From: Acidobacteriota bacterium
Lineage (GTDB): Bacteria > Acidobacteriota > Thermoanaerobaculia > Thermoanaerobaculales > Thermoanaerobaculaceae
NCBI GenBank assembly: GCA_016213675.1
Contig: JACQZW010000010.1
Coordinates: 1-40,790 of the forward strand
Length of the DNA stretch: 40,790 bases
Reading direction: 5' to 3'
Shown here: positions 30,904-38,998 of the stretch, in pieces
Layout: every line of letters starts with the position of its first letter
Position numbering within the stretch: position 1 is the first letter of the stretch
Program-made: the position numbers and the translations under genes
The notes under the pieces: model-generated
Told to the model about the DNA's origin: nothing
Database searches by the model: none
Seen by the model: only the letters and a program-made list of their open reading frames with translations

Positions 30904-32013
30904 CTACAGGGACTCGAGGGGGCTGCGAACACCGCGTCCTCCTGCCTGATTCAGGACGTGAGTATAGATCATCGTTGTGGCGACGTCCTTGTGCCCCAGG
31001 AGCCCTTGGATCGTCCGGATGTCGTAGCCGTCCTCGAGCAGGTGCGTCGCGAAGGAATGCCGCAGCGTGTGACAGGTCGCGTGCTTCGCGAGGCCGGATG
31101 CGCGCACCGCCTCCTTCACGGCCCGTTGGACGGCCGTCTCGTGCAGGTGGTGACGCAGCGCGTCGCCGGTTTGTGGGTCGACCACGCGCCCGCTCGCCGG
31201 GAACACGTACCACCAGCCCCACTCGCGCGGCGCCGCCGGGTACTTGCGCGCGAGCGCCGCGGGGAGCGTGACGCCCCCGCGCCCGATCGCGACCTCGGCC
31301 TCGAAGACCCTCCGCACACTCAGGAGGTGCTCCTGAAGTGGTTCCTTGACCGACGCCGGGAGCATCGTGCGCCTGTCCTTCCCGCCCTTCCCCTCGCGAA
31401 CCAGGATCTGGTTGAGCGCGAAGTCGATGTCGTGGACGCGCAGGCGGAGACACTCGAGGAGTCGAAGCCCGGTTCCGTAGAGCAGCGCTCCGATGAGCCG
31501 GTACTGGCCTTCGAGCCGACCGAGCAGGACCCTGACTTCGGCCCGGGAGAGGACCACCGGCAACCGCTCCGGCCGCCGCGCCCGGGCAAGGCCCTCGAGC
31601 CGCGGGACGTCCTTGCCGAGGACCTCGCGGTAGAGGAAGAGCAGCGCCGCGAGCGCCTGGTTCTGCGTCGAGGCGGCGACGTGGCCGTCGACCGCCAGGT
31701 GCGAGAGGAACGAGTTGATCTCGACGTCCCCCATCACGGCCGGGTGCCGCATGCCGTGGAACACGATGAAGCGCCGGACCCAGGCCGCGTAGGCCTCGCA
31801 GGTGCAGGTGCCAGGTACGCACTTGCCCTCTGAGCAGGTCGTCATTCCGGTGGCGCCAGGACCTTGCTGGTTGACGGATGAAGCACTGCAAGTACGTACC
31901 AGGCACCTGTGACGGACGCGCAGCGCCTCACGCAGGCGGTCGAGCAGGCGCGGGCTGCCCGCACGCCGCTGCAGCGCGGCGACGCGCTCGATGGCATCTC
32001 TCGGTGTGACCAT
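30904..32013 (-). CDS. intI: Integron integrase IntI with an in-frame insertion in its N-terminal domain
   Basis: 369 residues from the ATG at 32013 (GGGAGG upstream). The catalytic set of a tyrosine recombinase is complete: R184 (YGTGLRLLE), the K in GKGGKDR, H315 and R318 ([12 protein letters not shown]), H341 (LLGHKDV) and Y350 (MIYTHVLN). The integron-specific extra patch is at about 257-272 ([16 protein letters not shown]). The family recombines attI with folded single-stranded attC to insert or excise cassettes. Residues of about 36-70 are an insertion not found in IntI; they are encoded by a palindromic element (31805-31909). Without them the protein would be about 334 residues, normal for IntI, but about four conserved residues (Y-S-x-R) would still be missing, so activity is uncertain. 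Cassettes lie downstream on the same strand. I see no LexA box upstream. Confidence 0.93.
   Translation of the reverse strand: MVTPRDAIERVAALQRRAGSPRLLDRLREALRVRHRCLVRTCSASSVNQQGPGATGMTTCSEGKCVPGTCTCEAYAAWVRRFIVFHGMRHPAVMGDVEINSFLSHLAVDGHVAASTQNQALAALLFLYREVLGKDVPRLEGLARARRPERLPVVLSRAEVRVLLGRLEGQYRLIGALLYGTGLRLLECLRLRVHDIDFALNQILVREGKGGKDRRTMLPASVKEPLQEHLLSVRRVFEAEVAIGRGGVTLPAALARKYPAAPREWGWWYVFPASGRVVDPQTGDALRHHLHETAVQRAVKEAVRASGLAKHATCHTLRHSFATHLLEDGYDIRTIQGLLGHKDVATTMIYTHVLNQAGGRGVRSPLESL
31805..31909 (-). repeat. 105-bp palindromic (REP/MITE-like) insertion inside intI
   Basis: The ends CAGGTGCCAGGTACGCACTT (31805 on) and the complement of CAAGTACGTACCAGGCACCT (31889-31909) form 21-bp terminal inverted repeats with two mismatches. 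The length is exactly 35 codons, so the intI frame stays open. It encodes a cysteine-rich peptide ([10 protein letters not shown] to CVPGTC, six cysteines). GGTGCCTGGTACC-type palindromes are typical of REP or RAYT-mobilised elements; the family assignment is inference. Confidence 0.8.
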
Positions 32014-32093
32014 TGATCGCCTCCCGGACGAGAGGCGTGGAACGGTGAGGCGATTCTTCACCCGGCGACGTCGCGAGTCAAGTGCCACGCCCG

Positions 32094-32153
32094 GTAGTGC
32101 GCGCTCCCGAAAAAGCCGGCGACGGAGTAATGCCCCCACGAGTCGCGCACTAC
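32094..32153. other. Inverted repeat upstream of intI
   Basis: GTAGTGCGCGCTC (32094-32106) and GAGTCGCGCACTAC (32140-32153) are complementary with one bulge, and the loop is about 33 bases. It lies between the mazF-like stop codon (32185) and the intI start (32013). It could terminate the toxin-antitoxin transcript or regulate intI. Confidence 0.5.
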
Positions 32154-32184
32154 GGCCGTGTGGGCTGGCCCTACGGCGGCTCGG

Positions 32185-32532
32185 TCAGAGCTCCAGGAGG
32201 ATCCGCAGCCGGTCCTCGACCTCGGCCAGCGTGTCCGGGCCGACCGCCCCGAGGCGCCTGGTCAGGCGGTCGCGGGACACCGAACGCAGGTCCTCGCACT
32301 TGACGAAGCTTCGCTCGCGCAACCCTGAGTCGGCGGCCGAGACCGGGATGTGCAGCGGGATGCGCGTGTCCTTCGTCGTGATCGGCAACAGCAGCACCAG
32401 CTCCGCCGGGCCGTGGTTGAAGACATCGGTCGAGACGACGAGGGCCGGCCGCTTTCCGGCCTGCTCGCGGCCCCGCACCGGATCGAGGTCGACGGACCAG
32501 ATCTCGCCCCGCGACGGCAGCACCGCGCTCAC
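32185..32532 (-). CDS. mazF: MazF/PemK family endoribonuclease toxin
   Basis: 115 residues from a GTG at 32532. The MazF fold is clear: PSRGEIWSVDLDPVRGREQAGKRPALVVS carries the family's opening strands with R-G-x-x-W and K-R-P-A-L-V-V-S. LVLLLPITTKDTRIPLHIPV and SFVKCEDLRSVSRDRL supply the remaining conserved positions. MazF cleaves mRNA at short motifs and is neutralised by a co-expressed antitoxin. The start overlaps the antitoxin's stop by four bases (GTGA). The pair stands directly upstream of intI on the same strand and outside the cassettes. Confidence 0.9.
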   Translation of the reverse strand: MSAVLPSRGEIWSVDLDPVRGREQAGKRPALVVSTDVFNHGPAELVLLLPITTKDTRIPLHIPVSAADSGLRERSFVKCEDLRSVSRDRLTRRLGAVGPDTLAEVEDRLRILLEL

Positions 32533-32774
32533 GGCGCTTCCTGTCCGTCGGCGAGCGTGGCGGACCACGCCTCACGCTCGGCCGTCTCCTCGCGCCACGC
32601 CCGGCGGTCCGCACGGAGCACCGCGAAAGCCTGGTTCGTCTCGGCGAGGATCCGCCGTCGCCGGAGGCCCTCGATCGCCTCGTCGAGGGTCGCCTGCAGG
32701 CTCCGGCCATCCTTCTCGGCCAGCTCTGCGAGTGCCTTGTGGCTTCTTCCGCTGATCCGCACGGTCACCGCCAT
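32529..32774 (-). CDS. Ribbon-helix-helix antitoxin of the MazF pair
   Basis: 81 residues from the ATG at 32774, which has GGAGGG six bases upstream; an ATG four codons earlier lacks this. VTVRISGRSHKALAELAEKDG is a ribbon-helix-helix DNA-binding segment with the strand followed by two helices. RSLQATLDEAIEGLRRRRIL completes it. The C-terminal third (RADRRAWREETAEREAWSAT) is charged and probably wraps the toxin. Antitoxin first, toxin second with an overlap, is the canonical MazEF-like order. The operon is probably autoregulated. Confidence 0.88.
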   Translation of the reverse strand: MAVTVRISGRSHKALAELAEKDGRSLQATLDEAIEGLRRRRILAETNQAFAVLRADRRAWREETAEREAWSATLADGQEAP

Positions 32775-32967
32775 GTGTCCCTCCATGCATGCGGAATTGT
32801 ATACAGATCCCGGTTGGTAGGCAACTGCCGCTGGCGCGCCTGGACCGGCCGACGAGCTGTAGGACGAGCAGCAGATTCTCGCTACACCTTCCCAACATCA
32901 CTTGGAGTGCTGCGCGCAGCTTCGCCGCCGGCGGCCGTCTCTGTGCGGGCGCGTAGAATCGCGGGCC

Positions 32968-35358
32968 ATGGCGGTGCGCGTCGATCTTGCCGGGAAGAGC
33001 GTGGTGTGCTCGGTGCACGACCTGCTCTCGGACCCGTTGCGGCGGTCGATCGGCACGCCCGGCGAGGGGCTGTCGCGGCTCACCGTCGGCGCCGAGCTGC
33101 ACCGCGTGGTCCAGGCCCGGATGCAGGCCGCGGACCCCCACTTCACGCCCGAGGTCTCGGTCGACGCGACGCTCGCGGTCGACGGTTGGACGCTGCGGGT
33201 GATCGGCCGCGCCGACGGGGTGAGCCGCCCGCCGGACGGCCCGCCGGTGCTCGAGGAGATCAAGACCCTCCACTTCCGCACCGAGCTCCACCACCTGTTC
33301 GCCGAGGAGCGCCTCGAGCGCTACCGCTGGCAGGCGCGGATCTACGCGGCCTTTCTCTTCCCCGACGGCGAGGCGTCGGCGCGGCTGCGCCTCGTCGACC
33401 TCGGCGGCGAGCGCGAGCGCACCGAGGAGGTGCCGTGGTCGCCGCGCGAGGTCCACGCCTACCTGCGCGGCCGCCTCCACACGATGGTCGCGGCGGAGCG
33501 CGAGCGCGAGCGCGTCCGCGCGGTGTGGCGGGCGGCCGGCGAGGAGCTCCCCTTCCCCTTCGACGCCCCTCGCCCCGTCCAGGACGAGGCGATCGGCGCG
33601 GTGCTCGCGTCGCTCGAGGCCGGCCGCCACCTGCTCCTGTCGGCGCCGACCGGCGTCGGCAAAACCGCCGCGGCGCTCTACCCCGCGGTCAAGCTGGCGC
33701 TGGCCACCGGCCGCCGCGTCGTCTTCCTCACCGCCAAGACGCTGCAGCAGCAGCTCGCCGTCGAGACGCTCAAGCGCATGCAGCAGGGAGGCTGGAGTTC
33801 CCTGCAGGTGCGCGCCAAGGGGCGGATGTGCGCCAACGACGAGGTGATCTGCCACGAGGAGTTCTGCGTCTTCGCCCGCGACTACGGCCTCAAGCTCGAC
33901 GAGCGCGGCGTGCTGCCGGCGCTGCGGACCTCGGCGCCGCACCTCGACCCCGACCGCGTCTTCGAGGTCGCCAAGGCCGCCGAGGTGTGCCCGTTCGAGG
34001 TGTCGCTCGAGCTCATCGACGGGACGACGGCGATCGTCTGCGACTACAACTACGTCTTCGACCCGGCGATCGCGCTGTTCGGCCTCGCCGAGTCGGGGTC
34101 GCTCGAGGACACCTACCTGATCGTCGACGAGGCGCACAACCTCGTGGACCGCGCCCGCGAGTACTTCTCCCCGCGGCTGTCGCGCCGGCGCGTCGGCGAG
34201 GCCCGCCGCCTCCTCGAGGGCTACCGGCAGAAGGTATGCCGCGACCTCGACGCGGTGCTCGACAGCCTCGAGCAGGTGATCGGCGACAAGGTGGCCAAGG
34301 CGCTCGAAGGCAAGACCGGCGTCGACCGCGTCGAGCTCGAGGTGGCGCCGCTCGCCGCCGTCCGCCTGGAGCTCGACGCCCTGATCGCGCCGTTCTTCAC
34401 CTTCAAGCGCGACGTCGAGCTGTGGCTCGCCGACGACCCCGTCATCGACGTGTTGCTCTCCCTCGCCCGCCTCGTCGACCTCCTCGAGCAGGAGGCGCCC
34501 GAGCTCGTCCCCCTCGTCGAGCGGACCGCGGACGGCGACGAGCTGCTCCGGTTGTACTGCCTCGACGCCTCGCGCTGGGTCGGCGCGGTCCTCGAGGGCT
34601 CGGCCGGCTGCGTCGCGATGTCGGCGACGCTCGAGCCGTTCGAGTTCTATCGCGAGGTGCTCGGCTTCGACCCCGACCGCACCGACACGCTGGCGCTGCC
34701 CTCGCCGTTCCCGCCGGAGAACCGCCTCGTGACGGTGATCGAGGAGGTCGACACCTCGTACAAGCAGCGCTCCCGCCACTACGGCCGCATCGCCGAGCTG
34801 GTCGGCGAGCTGGCGCCGCCGGAGCGCAACGCCCTCGTGCTCTTCCCGTCGTACGCGTTCCTGCGCGAGGTCGCCGACCGCATCCACGCCCCCGGCCACC
34901 GCGTCGAGATCCAGCGCGGCGAGGACTCCGACGCGGCCCGCCGCGCCATCCTCGCCCGACTGCGCGGCAACCACGAGCCGGTGCTGCTCCTCGCGGTGCT
35001 CGGCGGCGTCTTCGCGGAGGGGGTCGACTACCCCGGCGAGATGCTCTCCGAGGTCATCGTCGTCTCCCCCGCCCTACCCCAGGTCGGCCCCGAGCGCGAG
35101 CTGCTCAAGGGCTACTTCAACGACCGCTACGAGCGCGGCTTCGAGTACGCCTACCTCGTGCCCGGCATGACCCGCGTCGTGCAGGCCGCCGGCCGGCTCA
35201 TCCGCTCGGCCGAGGACCGCGGCGCCATCGTGCTCGTCTGCAAGCGCTTCCTGCGCGAACCGTACGCCTCGCTGCTCCCCCTCGACTGGACCGGCGGCAT
35301 CCCGACCACGCTCCGCCTCGACGACCCGGTCGCCGCGGTCCGCGCCTTCTTCCGCTGA
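32968..35358 (+). CDS. Nuclease-XPD/DinG-type helicase fusion with Fe-S site
   Basis: 796 residues from the ATG at 32968. Residues of about 1-190 look like a Cas4/RecB-family PD-(D/E)xK nuclease: IGRADGV supplies D near 80 and VLEEIKTLHF supplies E-x-K near 97. The rest is a superfamily 2 XPD/DinG helicase: Walker A APTGVGKTAA near 225, four cysteines between about 287 and 340 (RMCANDEVICHEEFC, EVCPFEV) typical of the 4Fe-4S domain, VDEAHN near 386, and QAAGRLIRSAEDRGAIVL as motif VI. Expected role: 5'-3' unwinding and cleavage of damaged or branched DNA. Bacterial homologues are poorly studied. It stands outside the integron on the opposite strand. Confidence 0.88.
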   Translation: MAVRVDLAGKSVVCSVHDLLSDPLRRSIGTPGEGLSRLTVGAELHRVVQARMQAADPHFTPEVSVDATLAVDGWTLRVIGRADGVSRPPDGPPVLEEIKTLHFRTELHHLFAEERLERYRWQARIYAAFLFPDGEASARLRLVDLGGERERTEEVPWSPREVHAYLRGRLHTMVAAERERERVRAVWRAAGEELPFPFDAPRPVQDEAIGAVLASLEAGRHLLLSAPTGVGKTAAALYPAVKLALATGRRVVFLTAKTLQQQLAVETLKRMQQGGWSSLQVRAKGRMCANDEVICHEEFCVFARDYGLKLDERGVLPALRTSAPHLDPDRVFEVAKAAEVCPFEVSLELIDGTTAIVCDYNYVFDPAIALFGLAESGSLEDTYLIVDEAHNLVDRAREYFSPRLSRRRVGEARRLLEGYRQKVCRDLDAVLDSLEQVIGDKVAKALEGKTGVDRVELEVAPLAAVRLELDALIAPFFTFKRDVELWLADDPVIDVLLSLARLVDLLEQEAPELVPLVERTADGDELLRLYCLDASRWVGAVLEGSAGCVAMSATLEPFEFYREVLGFDPDRTDTLALPSPFPPENRLVTVIEEVDTSYKQRSRHYGRIAELVGELAPPERNALVLFPSYAFLREVADRIHAPGHRVEIQRGEDSDAARRAILARLRGNHEPVLLLAVLGGVFAEGVDYPGEMLSEVIVVSPALPQVGPERELLKGYFNDRYERGFEYAYLVPGMTRVVQAAGRLIRSAEDRGAIVLVCKRFLREPYASLLPLDWTGGIPTTLRLDDPVAAVRAFFR

Positions 35359-35395
35359 GACTTGACCGCGGCCGGCGAGCTGGTACTTTGACGCG

Positions 35396-37075
35396 GTGCT
35401 CACGGTGCTGATCGTCGCGCTGTTCCTCGCCCTGCCCGTCGCCGACCTCGCCACCCTCGCCCATCCCCCGCTCGGCGCCGTCGGCATGGTGCTGTGGGGA
35501 CTGGCGTGGCTCGCGCTCGCGGCCTGGGCCGTCGCCTCGCTGGGGCGGACGGTCCGGGACGTCGCGCGACGGCGGCCGGGCGCGCTGTCTCTCGCCGCCG
35601 CGGTGTTCCTCGCGGCCATGGTGCTGGTGCGCGTCGGAGACGTCGCGTCGATCCACCACGAGACGACCCAGGAGCTCGCGCAGGCGCTCGACCAGCTCCG
35701 CACCGCGCCGGACTGGGGCTTCACCGGCACCGCGTTGTTCGGCTACCCGGCGCGGCAGTTCCTCGTCCCGGCGTTGCCCTCGCTGCTGCTCGGCCGCTCG
35801 GTGCTCGCCCTCCACCTCGGGAGCGCGATCGTCTTCCTCATCGCGCTGTCGATCTTCGTGCGCGGGCTGCTCGACCGCTTCGGCGACACCTGGGACGGCG
35901 ACCTCCTCGTCGCCACGGTGCTCACCTTCGTGCCGCACATCTACTTCTTCAACCACTTCATGCTGTTGTTCGAGCAGAGCATCTACCCGTTCCTCTCCGG
36001 CATGATCGTCGTCGGCATCGCCCTCAGCCTCGACGAGAGGTCCCCGCGCTGGCTGCCCTGGCTGCTCGGAATCGCCAACCTCACGCTGATCCACGGCTAC
36101 ACCCCGGGTCTCGCGCCCTTCGTCCTCGTCGAGGTGGCGCTCGTCGTCGTCGCGATCACCCGGCGGCCCGCCTGGGCCGGCGGCCGGCCGGCGCTGCTGG
36201 TCATCGCCGGCTGGAGCGCGGTGAGCCTCGCCGCGTCGCTCGCCTACCGTCACGACCTCCTGTTCGCCGGCGGCAAGAGCCTCGCCGAGCTGTGGGCGGA
36301 CCTCCTGCTCGCGTTCCGCCACGTCGTGATCGTTCCCCTCGGCGCGGAGAACTTCGTCTCCGCCTACTTCCTCGGCGTCGTGCTCGTGACGCTCGCGGCC
36401 TCCCTGGCGTTCGCCGCCGGCTGGCGGGGCTTCGCGGTGGCGGCCTGGGCCTGCGCGGTGTTCGTCGCCGCCGTGGTGACGCAGGGCTTCTCCTGGTACG
36501 AGATCCCGATGCGCGTCCACCGGGCGACGGTGGCCTTCCCGGTCGTCCTCGCCCTCATGGCCTGCCTGTGGCGGCTCAGGGTCGCGCACTGGAGCGAGAG
36601 CCGCAAGGCACTGCTGGTGGTCGCCGCCCTCAGCCTGCCGATCGGGTTCGCCTTCCAGTCGGTGTTCCTGGGACGGTGCGAGCCGCTTCTCACCAACGTG
36701 TTCCTCGAGTGGCTTCGGCCCACCCTGCCCGCCGACACGAAGGCCGCAGGGGCCGGCCTCTACCTCGAGCTTCCCGAGGGCGACACCCGCCTCGAGAACC
36801 TGTGGGACTTCTCGCAGTACTTCGAGCCGCGCCTCCGGCACACCTACGGCATCCGCGACCAGGGCGCCTGCGACGGCCTCGTCGCCCAGCTCCGCGACGA
36901 GCCGGAGCTCGTGGTCCTGGTCGCCCGCACCGCCGATCCCCCGTGGCACCCCTGCCTGGTCGACTGGCCGGCGCAGGCCCTCGGGACGTTCGCGCACGGG
37001 GACGGCCGGCCAGTGACGCTGTACCGACTCGAGCGCCCGGCCGAGGACCCAGTGGCCGTGCTACATTCTCCGTAA
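35396..37075 (+). CDS. Polytopic membrane protein, glycosyltransferase-like, unknown function
   Basis: 559 residues from a GTG at 35396. About ten or more hydrophobic helices span residues 1-430, followed by a soluble C-terminal domain (LYLELPEGDTRLENLWDFSQ, VVLVARTADPPWHP). The HIYFFNHFMLLFEQSIYPF segment and the general layout recall bacterial PMT/ArnT-like glycosyltransferases and hypothetical 'YfhO/6-pyruvoyl' membrane proteins, but the acidic first-loop motif typical of the GT39/GT83 families is not evident (HHETTQELAQAL lies in that place). I would call it a conserved hypothetical. It starts 37 bp after the helicase gene. Confidence 0.65.
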   Translation: MLTVLIVALFLALPVADLATLAHPPLGAVGMVLWGLAWLALAAWAVASLGRTVRDVARRRPGALSLAAAVFLAAMVLVRVGDVASIHHETTQELAQALDQLRTAPDWGFTGTALFGYPARQFLVPALPSLLLGRSVLALHLGSAIVFLIALSIFVRGLLDRFGDTWDGDLLVATVLTFVPHIYFFNHFMLLFEQSIYPFLSGMIVVGIALSLDERSPRWLPWLLGIANLTLIHGYTPGLAPFVLVEVALVVVAITRRPAWAGGRPALLVIAGWSAVSLAASLAYRHDLLFAGGKSLAELWADLLLAFRHVVIVPLGAENFVSAYFLGVVLVTLAASLAFAAGWRGFAVAAWACAVFVAAVVTQGFSWYEIPMRVHRATVAFPVVLALMACLWRLRVAHWSESRKALLVVAALSLPIGFAFQSVFLGRCEPLLTNVFLEWLRPTLPADTKAAGAGLYLELPEGDTRLENLWDFSQYFEPRLRHTYGIRDQGACDGLVAQLRDEPELVVLVARTADPPWHPCLVDWPAQALGTFAHGDGRPVTLYRLERPAEDPVAVLHSP

Positions 37076-37102
37076 CGAACGAAGCAGCCCGGGGGGGTAG
37101 CA

Positions 37103-37543
37103 ATGGACAACATCAGCGTGATCCTCAAGGACAAGGGAAGCGACGTCCTCAAGGTGTCGACCCAGGCCACCGTGAAGCAGGCCGTCGAGGCGATGTGCGC
37201 GCGGCGCGTCGGCTCGGTGCTGATCTGCGACGGGCTGCAGTGCGCGGGCATCTTCACCGAGCGCGACCTGATGAACCGGGTCATCCTCGGCGGGCTCGAT
37301 CCGGCCACCACCAACGTGGTGTCGGTGATGACGGCGGACGTCGCCTGCATCGAGCCGGGCACCCCGGCGAGCGAGGCGATGGCGATCATGACCGAGCGCC
37401 GCTGCCGCCACCTGCCGGTGATCGACGGCGGCGAGATCGCCGGAGTGATCTCGATCGGCGACCTGGTGCGGTGGGAGAGCCGCAACCAGGAGTTCCACAT
37501 CCGCATGCTCACCGACTACATCACCGGCAAGTACCCCGGATAA
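37103..37543 (+). CDS. CBS-domain pair protein
   Basis: 146 residues. Two tandem CBS motifs form one Bateman module: DVLKVSTQATVKQAVEAMCARRVGSVLICDG with GIFTERDLMNRVI, then VACIEPGTPASEAMAIMTERRCRHLPVIDGGEIAGVISIGDLV. Such modules bind adenine nucleotides or SAM and regulate partner enzymes. GGGGGG lies upstream of the ATG at a usable distance. It follows the membrane protein by 27 bp and may be in the same transcript. A purine/pyrimidine inverted repeat follows the stop codon. Confidence 0.88.
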   Translation: MDNISVILKDKGSDVLKVSTQATVKQAVEAMCARRVGSVLICDGLQCAGIFTERDLMNRVILGGLDPATTNVVSVMTADVACIEPGTPASEAMAIMTERRCRHLPVIDGGEIAGVISIGDLVRWESRNQEFHIRMLTDYITGKYPG

Positions 37544-37622
37544 GGCAGGGGAGAGCGGAGAGGGGAGAGGAAGGGACAGCGCCGTCTTGCCTTGCCTTTC
37601 TCCCCTCTCCCCTCTTCCCTCT
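37544..37622. terminator. Polypurine-polypyrimidine inverted repeat between convergent genes
   Basis: A purine-only tract of roughly 30 bases (repeats of GGAGAGGGGAGAGG) is followed about 12 bases later by a complementary pyrimidine tract (TCTCCCCTCTCCCCTCTTCC). It lies between the convergent CBS and glycosyltransferase genes. It can form a long hairpin or a triplex and most simply serves as a bidirectional terminator. Confidence 0.55.
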
Positions 37623-37635
37623 CACCTTCTTCTCG

Positions 37636-38355
37636 TCAGTTATCCCACAGGTTGTACCGCAGGATGCACCAGATCGCCTCGAAGCCGTCCTTCCAACCGA
37701 TCTTCTTGCCCTCGGCGTAGGTCCGCCCGTGGTAGGAGATCGGCACCTCGTAGATGCGGACGCCGAGGCGCGCGACGCGGGCGGTGAACTCCGGCTAGAA
37801 GCCGAAACGGTCGGCCTTGAGGACGAGGCGGTCCTTGACGTCGCGGGTGAACACCTTGTAGCAGGTCTCCATGTCCGACAGGTTCAGATCGGTGAGCATG
37901 TTCGACAGGTTCGTCAGGAACCGGTTGCCGATCGAGTGCCAGAAGAACAGGACGCGGTGCGGCCCGGAGAGGAACCGGCTGCCGTAGACCACCTCGGCGC
38001 GGCCGACGATGATCGGCGCGAGCAGCGCCGGGTAGTCGGTCGGGTCGTACTCGAGGTCGGCGTCCTGGACGATCACGACGTCGCCGGTGGCGCGACCGAA
38101 GCCGGTCCGCAGCGCCGCCGCCTTGCCCCGGTTCACCGAGTGGCGGGCGAGCTCCAGGGTGGTCGGCCGCGGCGCTCCGGCCGGGATGACGTACGCCTCG
38201 ACGGCGGCGGCGGTGCCGTCGCGCGAGCAGTCGTCGACGACGACCAGCTCGACCTCGGCGACCTCGGCGGGATACGGCGCCGCCACGACGCGGTCGAGGA
38301 GCGCAGCCACCGTCCCTTCCTCGTTGTAGGCCGGTATGACCACCGAGACTCTCAC
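37636..38355 (-). pseudogene. Family 2 glycosyltransferase interrupted by one amber codon
   Basis: From a GTG at 38355 the frame reads VRVSVVIPAYNEEGTVAALL, VVVDDCSRDGTAAA, RGKAAALRTGFGRATGDVV and VQDADLEYDPTDYPALL, the hallmark of dolichol-phosphate-mannosyltransferase-like GT2 enzymes with their D and DxD residues. At codon 187 (37795-37797) a TAG follows ADRFGF. The same frame then continues without interruption for about 52 codons as [20 protein letters not shown], the expected C-terminus, to TGA at 37636. GAG to TAG is a single change. The catalytic core is intact, so the truncated protein may retain some function; a true mutation, an error, or amber readthrough are all possible. Confidence 0.85.
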
Positions 38356-38421
38356 TCCCTCGGCCCTCCCGTCACCTCCGGCGGCCTTGCCCGCCGCGCG
38401 GTGTGGTCCTAAGGTTACAGC

Positions 38422-38703
38422 GTGTTCGTCTTCCTGTCCCCGCAGGTCCTCGTCGTCCTCGCCGGCCTGATGGCGGTCGTGTTGATCTGGGAGGGCAGCC
38501 GCGCAGGGATTCCCGCCGACGTGCTGCTGTGGGCGATGATCGGCATGGGGTTGGTCGCGGTGGCGATGGGGATCCTGCTCGTCTGGGTGCCCGGCAGCGA
38601 GTTCGAGCAGGTTCTGCGCGGCCTCTTGCTCCTCGAGGGATGCGCGGGGGTGTTCCTGCTCAACCGCCGGCTGCGCCGGAGGGACCGCGATGACCGCCGG
38701 TGA
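38422..38703 (+). CDS. Small membrane protein
   Basis: 93 residues from a GTG at 38422. Three hydrophobic helices are visible: LVVLAGLMAVVLIWEG, LLWAMIGMGLVAVAMGILLV and VLRGLLLLEGCAGVFLL, followed by a strongly basic tail (NRRLRRRDRDDRR). No family is recognised. Its end overlaps the start of the Smr gene by 14 bases, so the two are translationally coupled. It is divergent from the broken glycosyltransferase gene. Confidence 0.6.
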   Translation: MFVFLSPQVLVVLAGLMAVVLIWEGSRAGIPADVLLWAMIGMGLVAVAMGILLVWVPGSEFEQVLRGLLLLEGCAGVFLLNRRLRRRDRDDRR

Positions 38704-38998
38704 CGTCCCGGTCCGGCGGCTACCCATCGGCGACACCCTCGACCTGCACACCTTCAAGCCGTCGGACGTGGTCTCGGTGGTCGAGGAGTACCTGCGCGCC
38801 GCCCGGGAGGCCGGGATCGCCGAGGTGCGGGTGATCCACGGCCGCGGCCACGGGGTGCAACGGGCGATGATCCACGGCCTGCTGCACCGGCTGCCGTACG
38901 TGGTGCGGGCCTACGACGCGCCGCCCGAACGCGGCGGCTGGGGGGCGACGGTCGTCGAGCTCGCCCCGCCGCCAGCCGACGAGCCCCGCACCAGCTAG
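38690..38998 (+). CDS. Stand-alone Smr domain protein
   Basis: 102 residues. DTLDLHTFKPSDVVSVVEEYLRAA is the LDLHxxxxxEA-type Smr start, and VRVIHGRGHGVQRAMIHGLL is the conserved HGxG loop. Smr domains nick or bind nucleic acids; free-standing versions are of unknown role in bacteria, with links to ribosome rescue and collision surveillance in larger proteins. It overlaps the membrane gene upstream. Its stop codon TAG and the stop of the opposing zinc-ribbon gene share the palindrome CTAG (38995-38998). Confidence 0.87.
   Translation: MTAGDVPVRRLPIGDTLDLHTFKPSDVVSVVEEYLRAAREAGIAEVRVIHGRGHGVQRAMIHGLLHRLPYVVRAYDAPPERGGWGATVVELAPPPADEPRTS

Noticed and set aside
32014..32184. LexA/SOS box controlling intI
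   Set aside because: No CTG-N10-CAG or GAAC-N4-GTTC type site is visible in the upstream region.
32014..32184. attI on the upstream (right) side of intI
   Set aside because: No core box or cassettes lie to the right of intI, while a consensus box and the whole array lie beyond its 3' end.
32572..34974. 800-codon minus-strand open frame opposite the nuclease-helicase gene
   Set aside because: Composition typical of an antisense shadow; the plus-strand protein shows all catalytic motifs.
35198..36997. 599-codon minus-strand open frame opposite the polytopic membrane gene
   Set aside because: Low-complexity E/R/G composition; the plus strand gives clear membrane helices.
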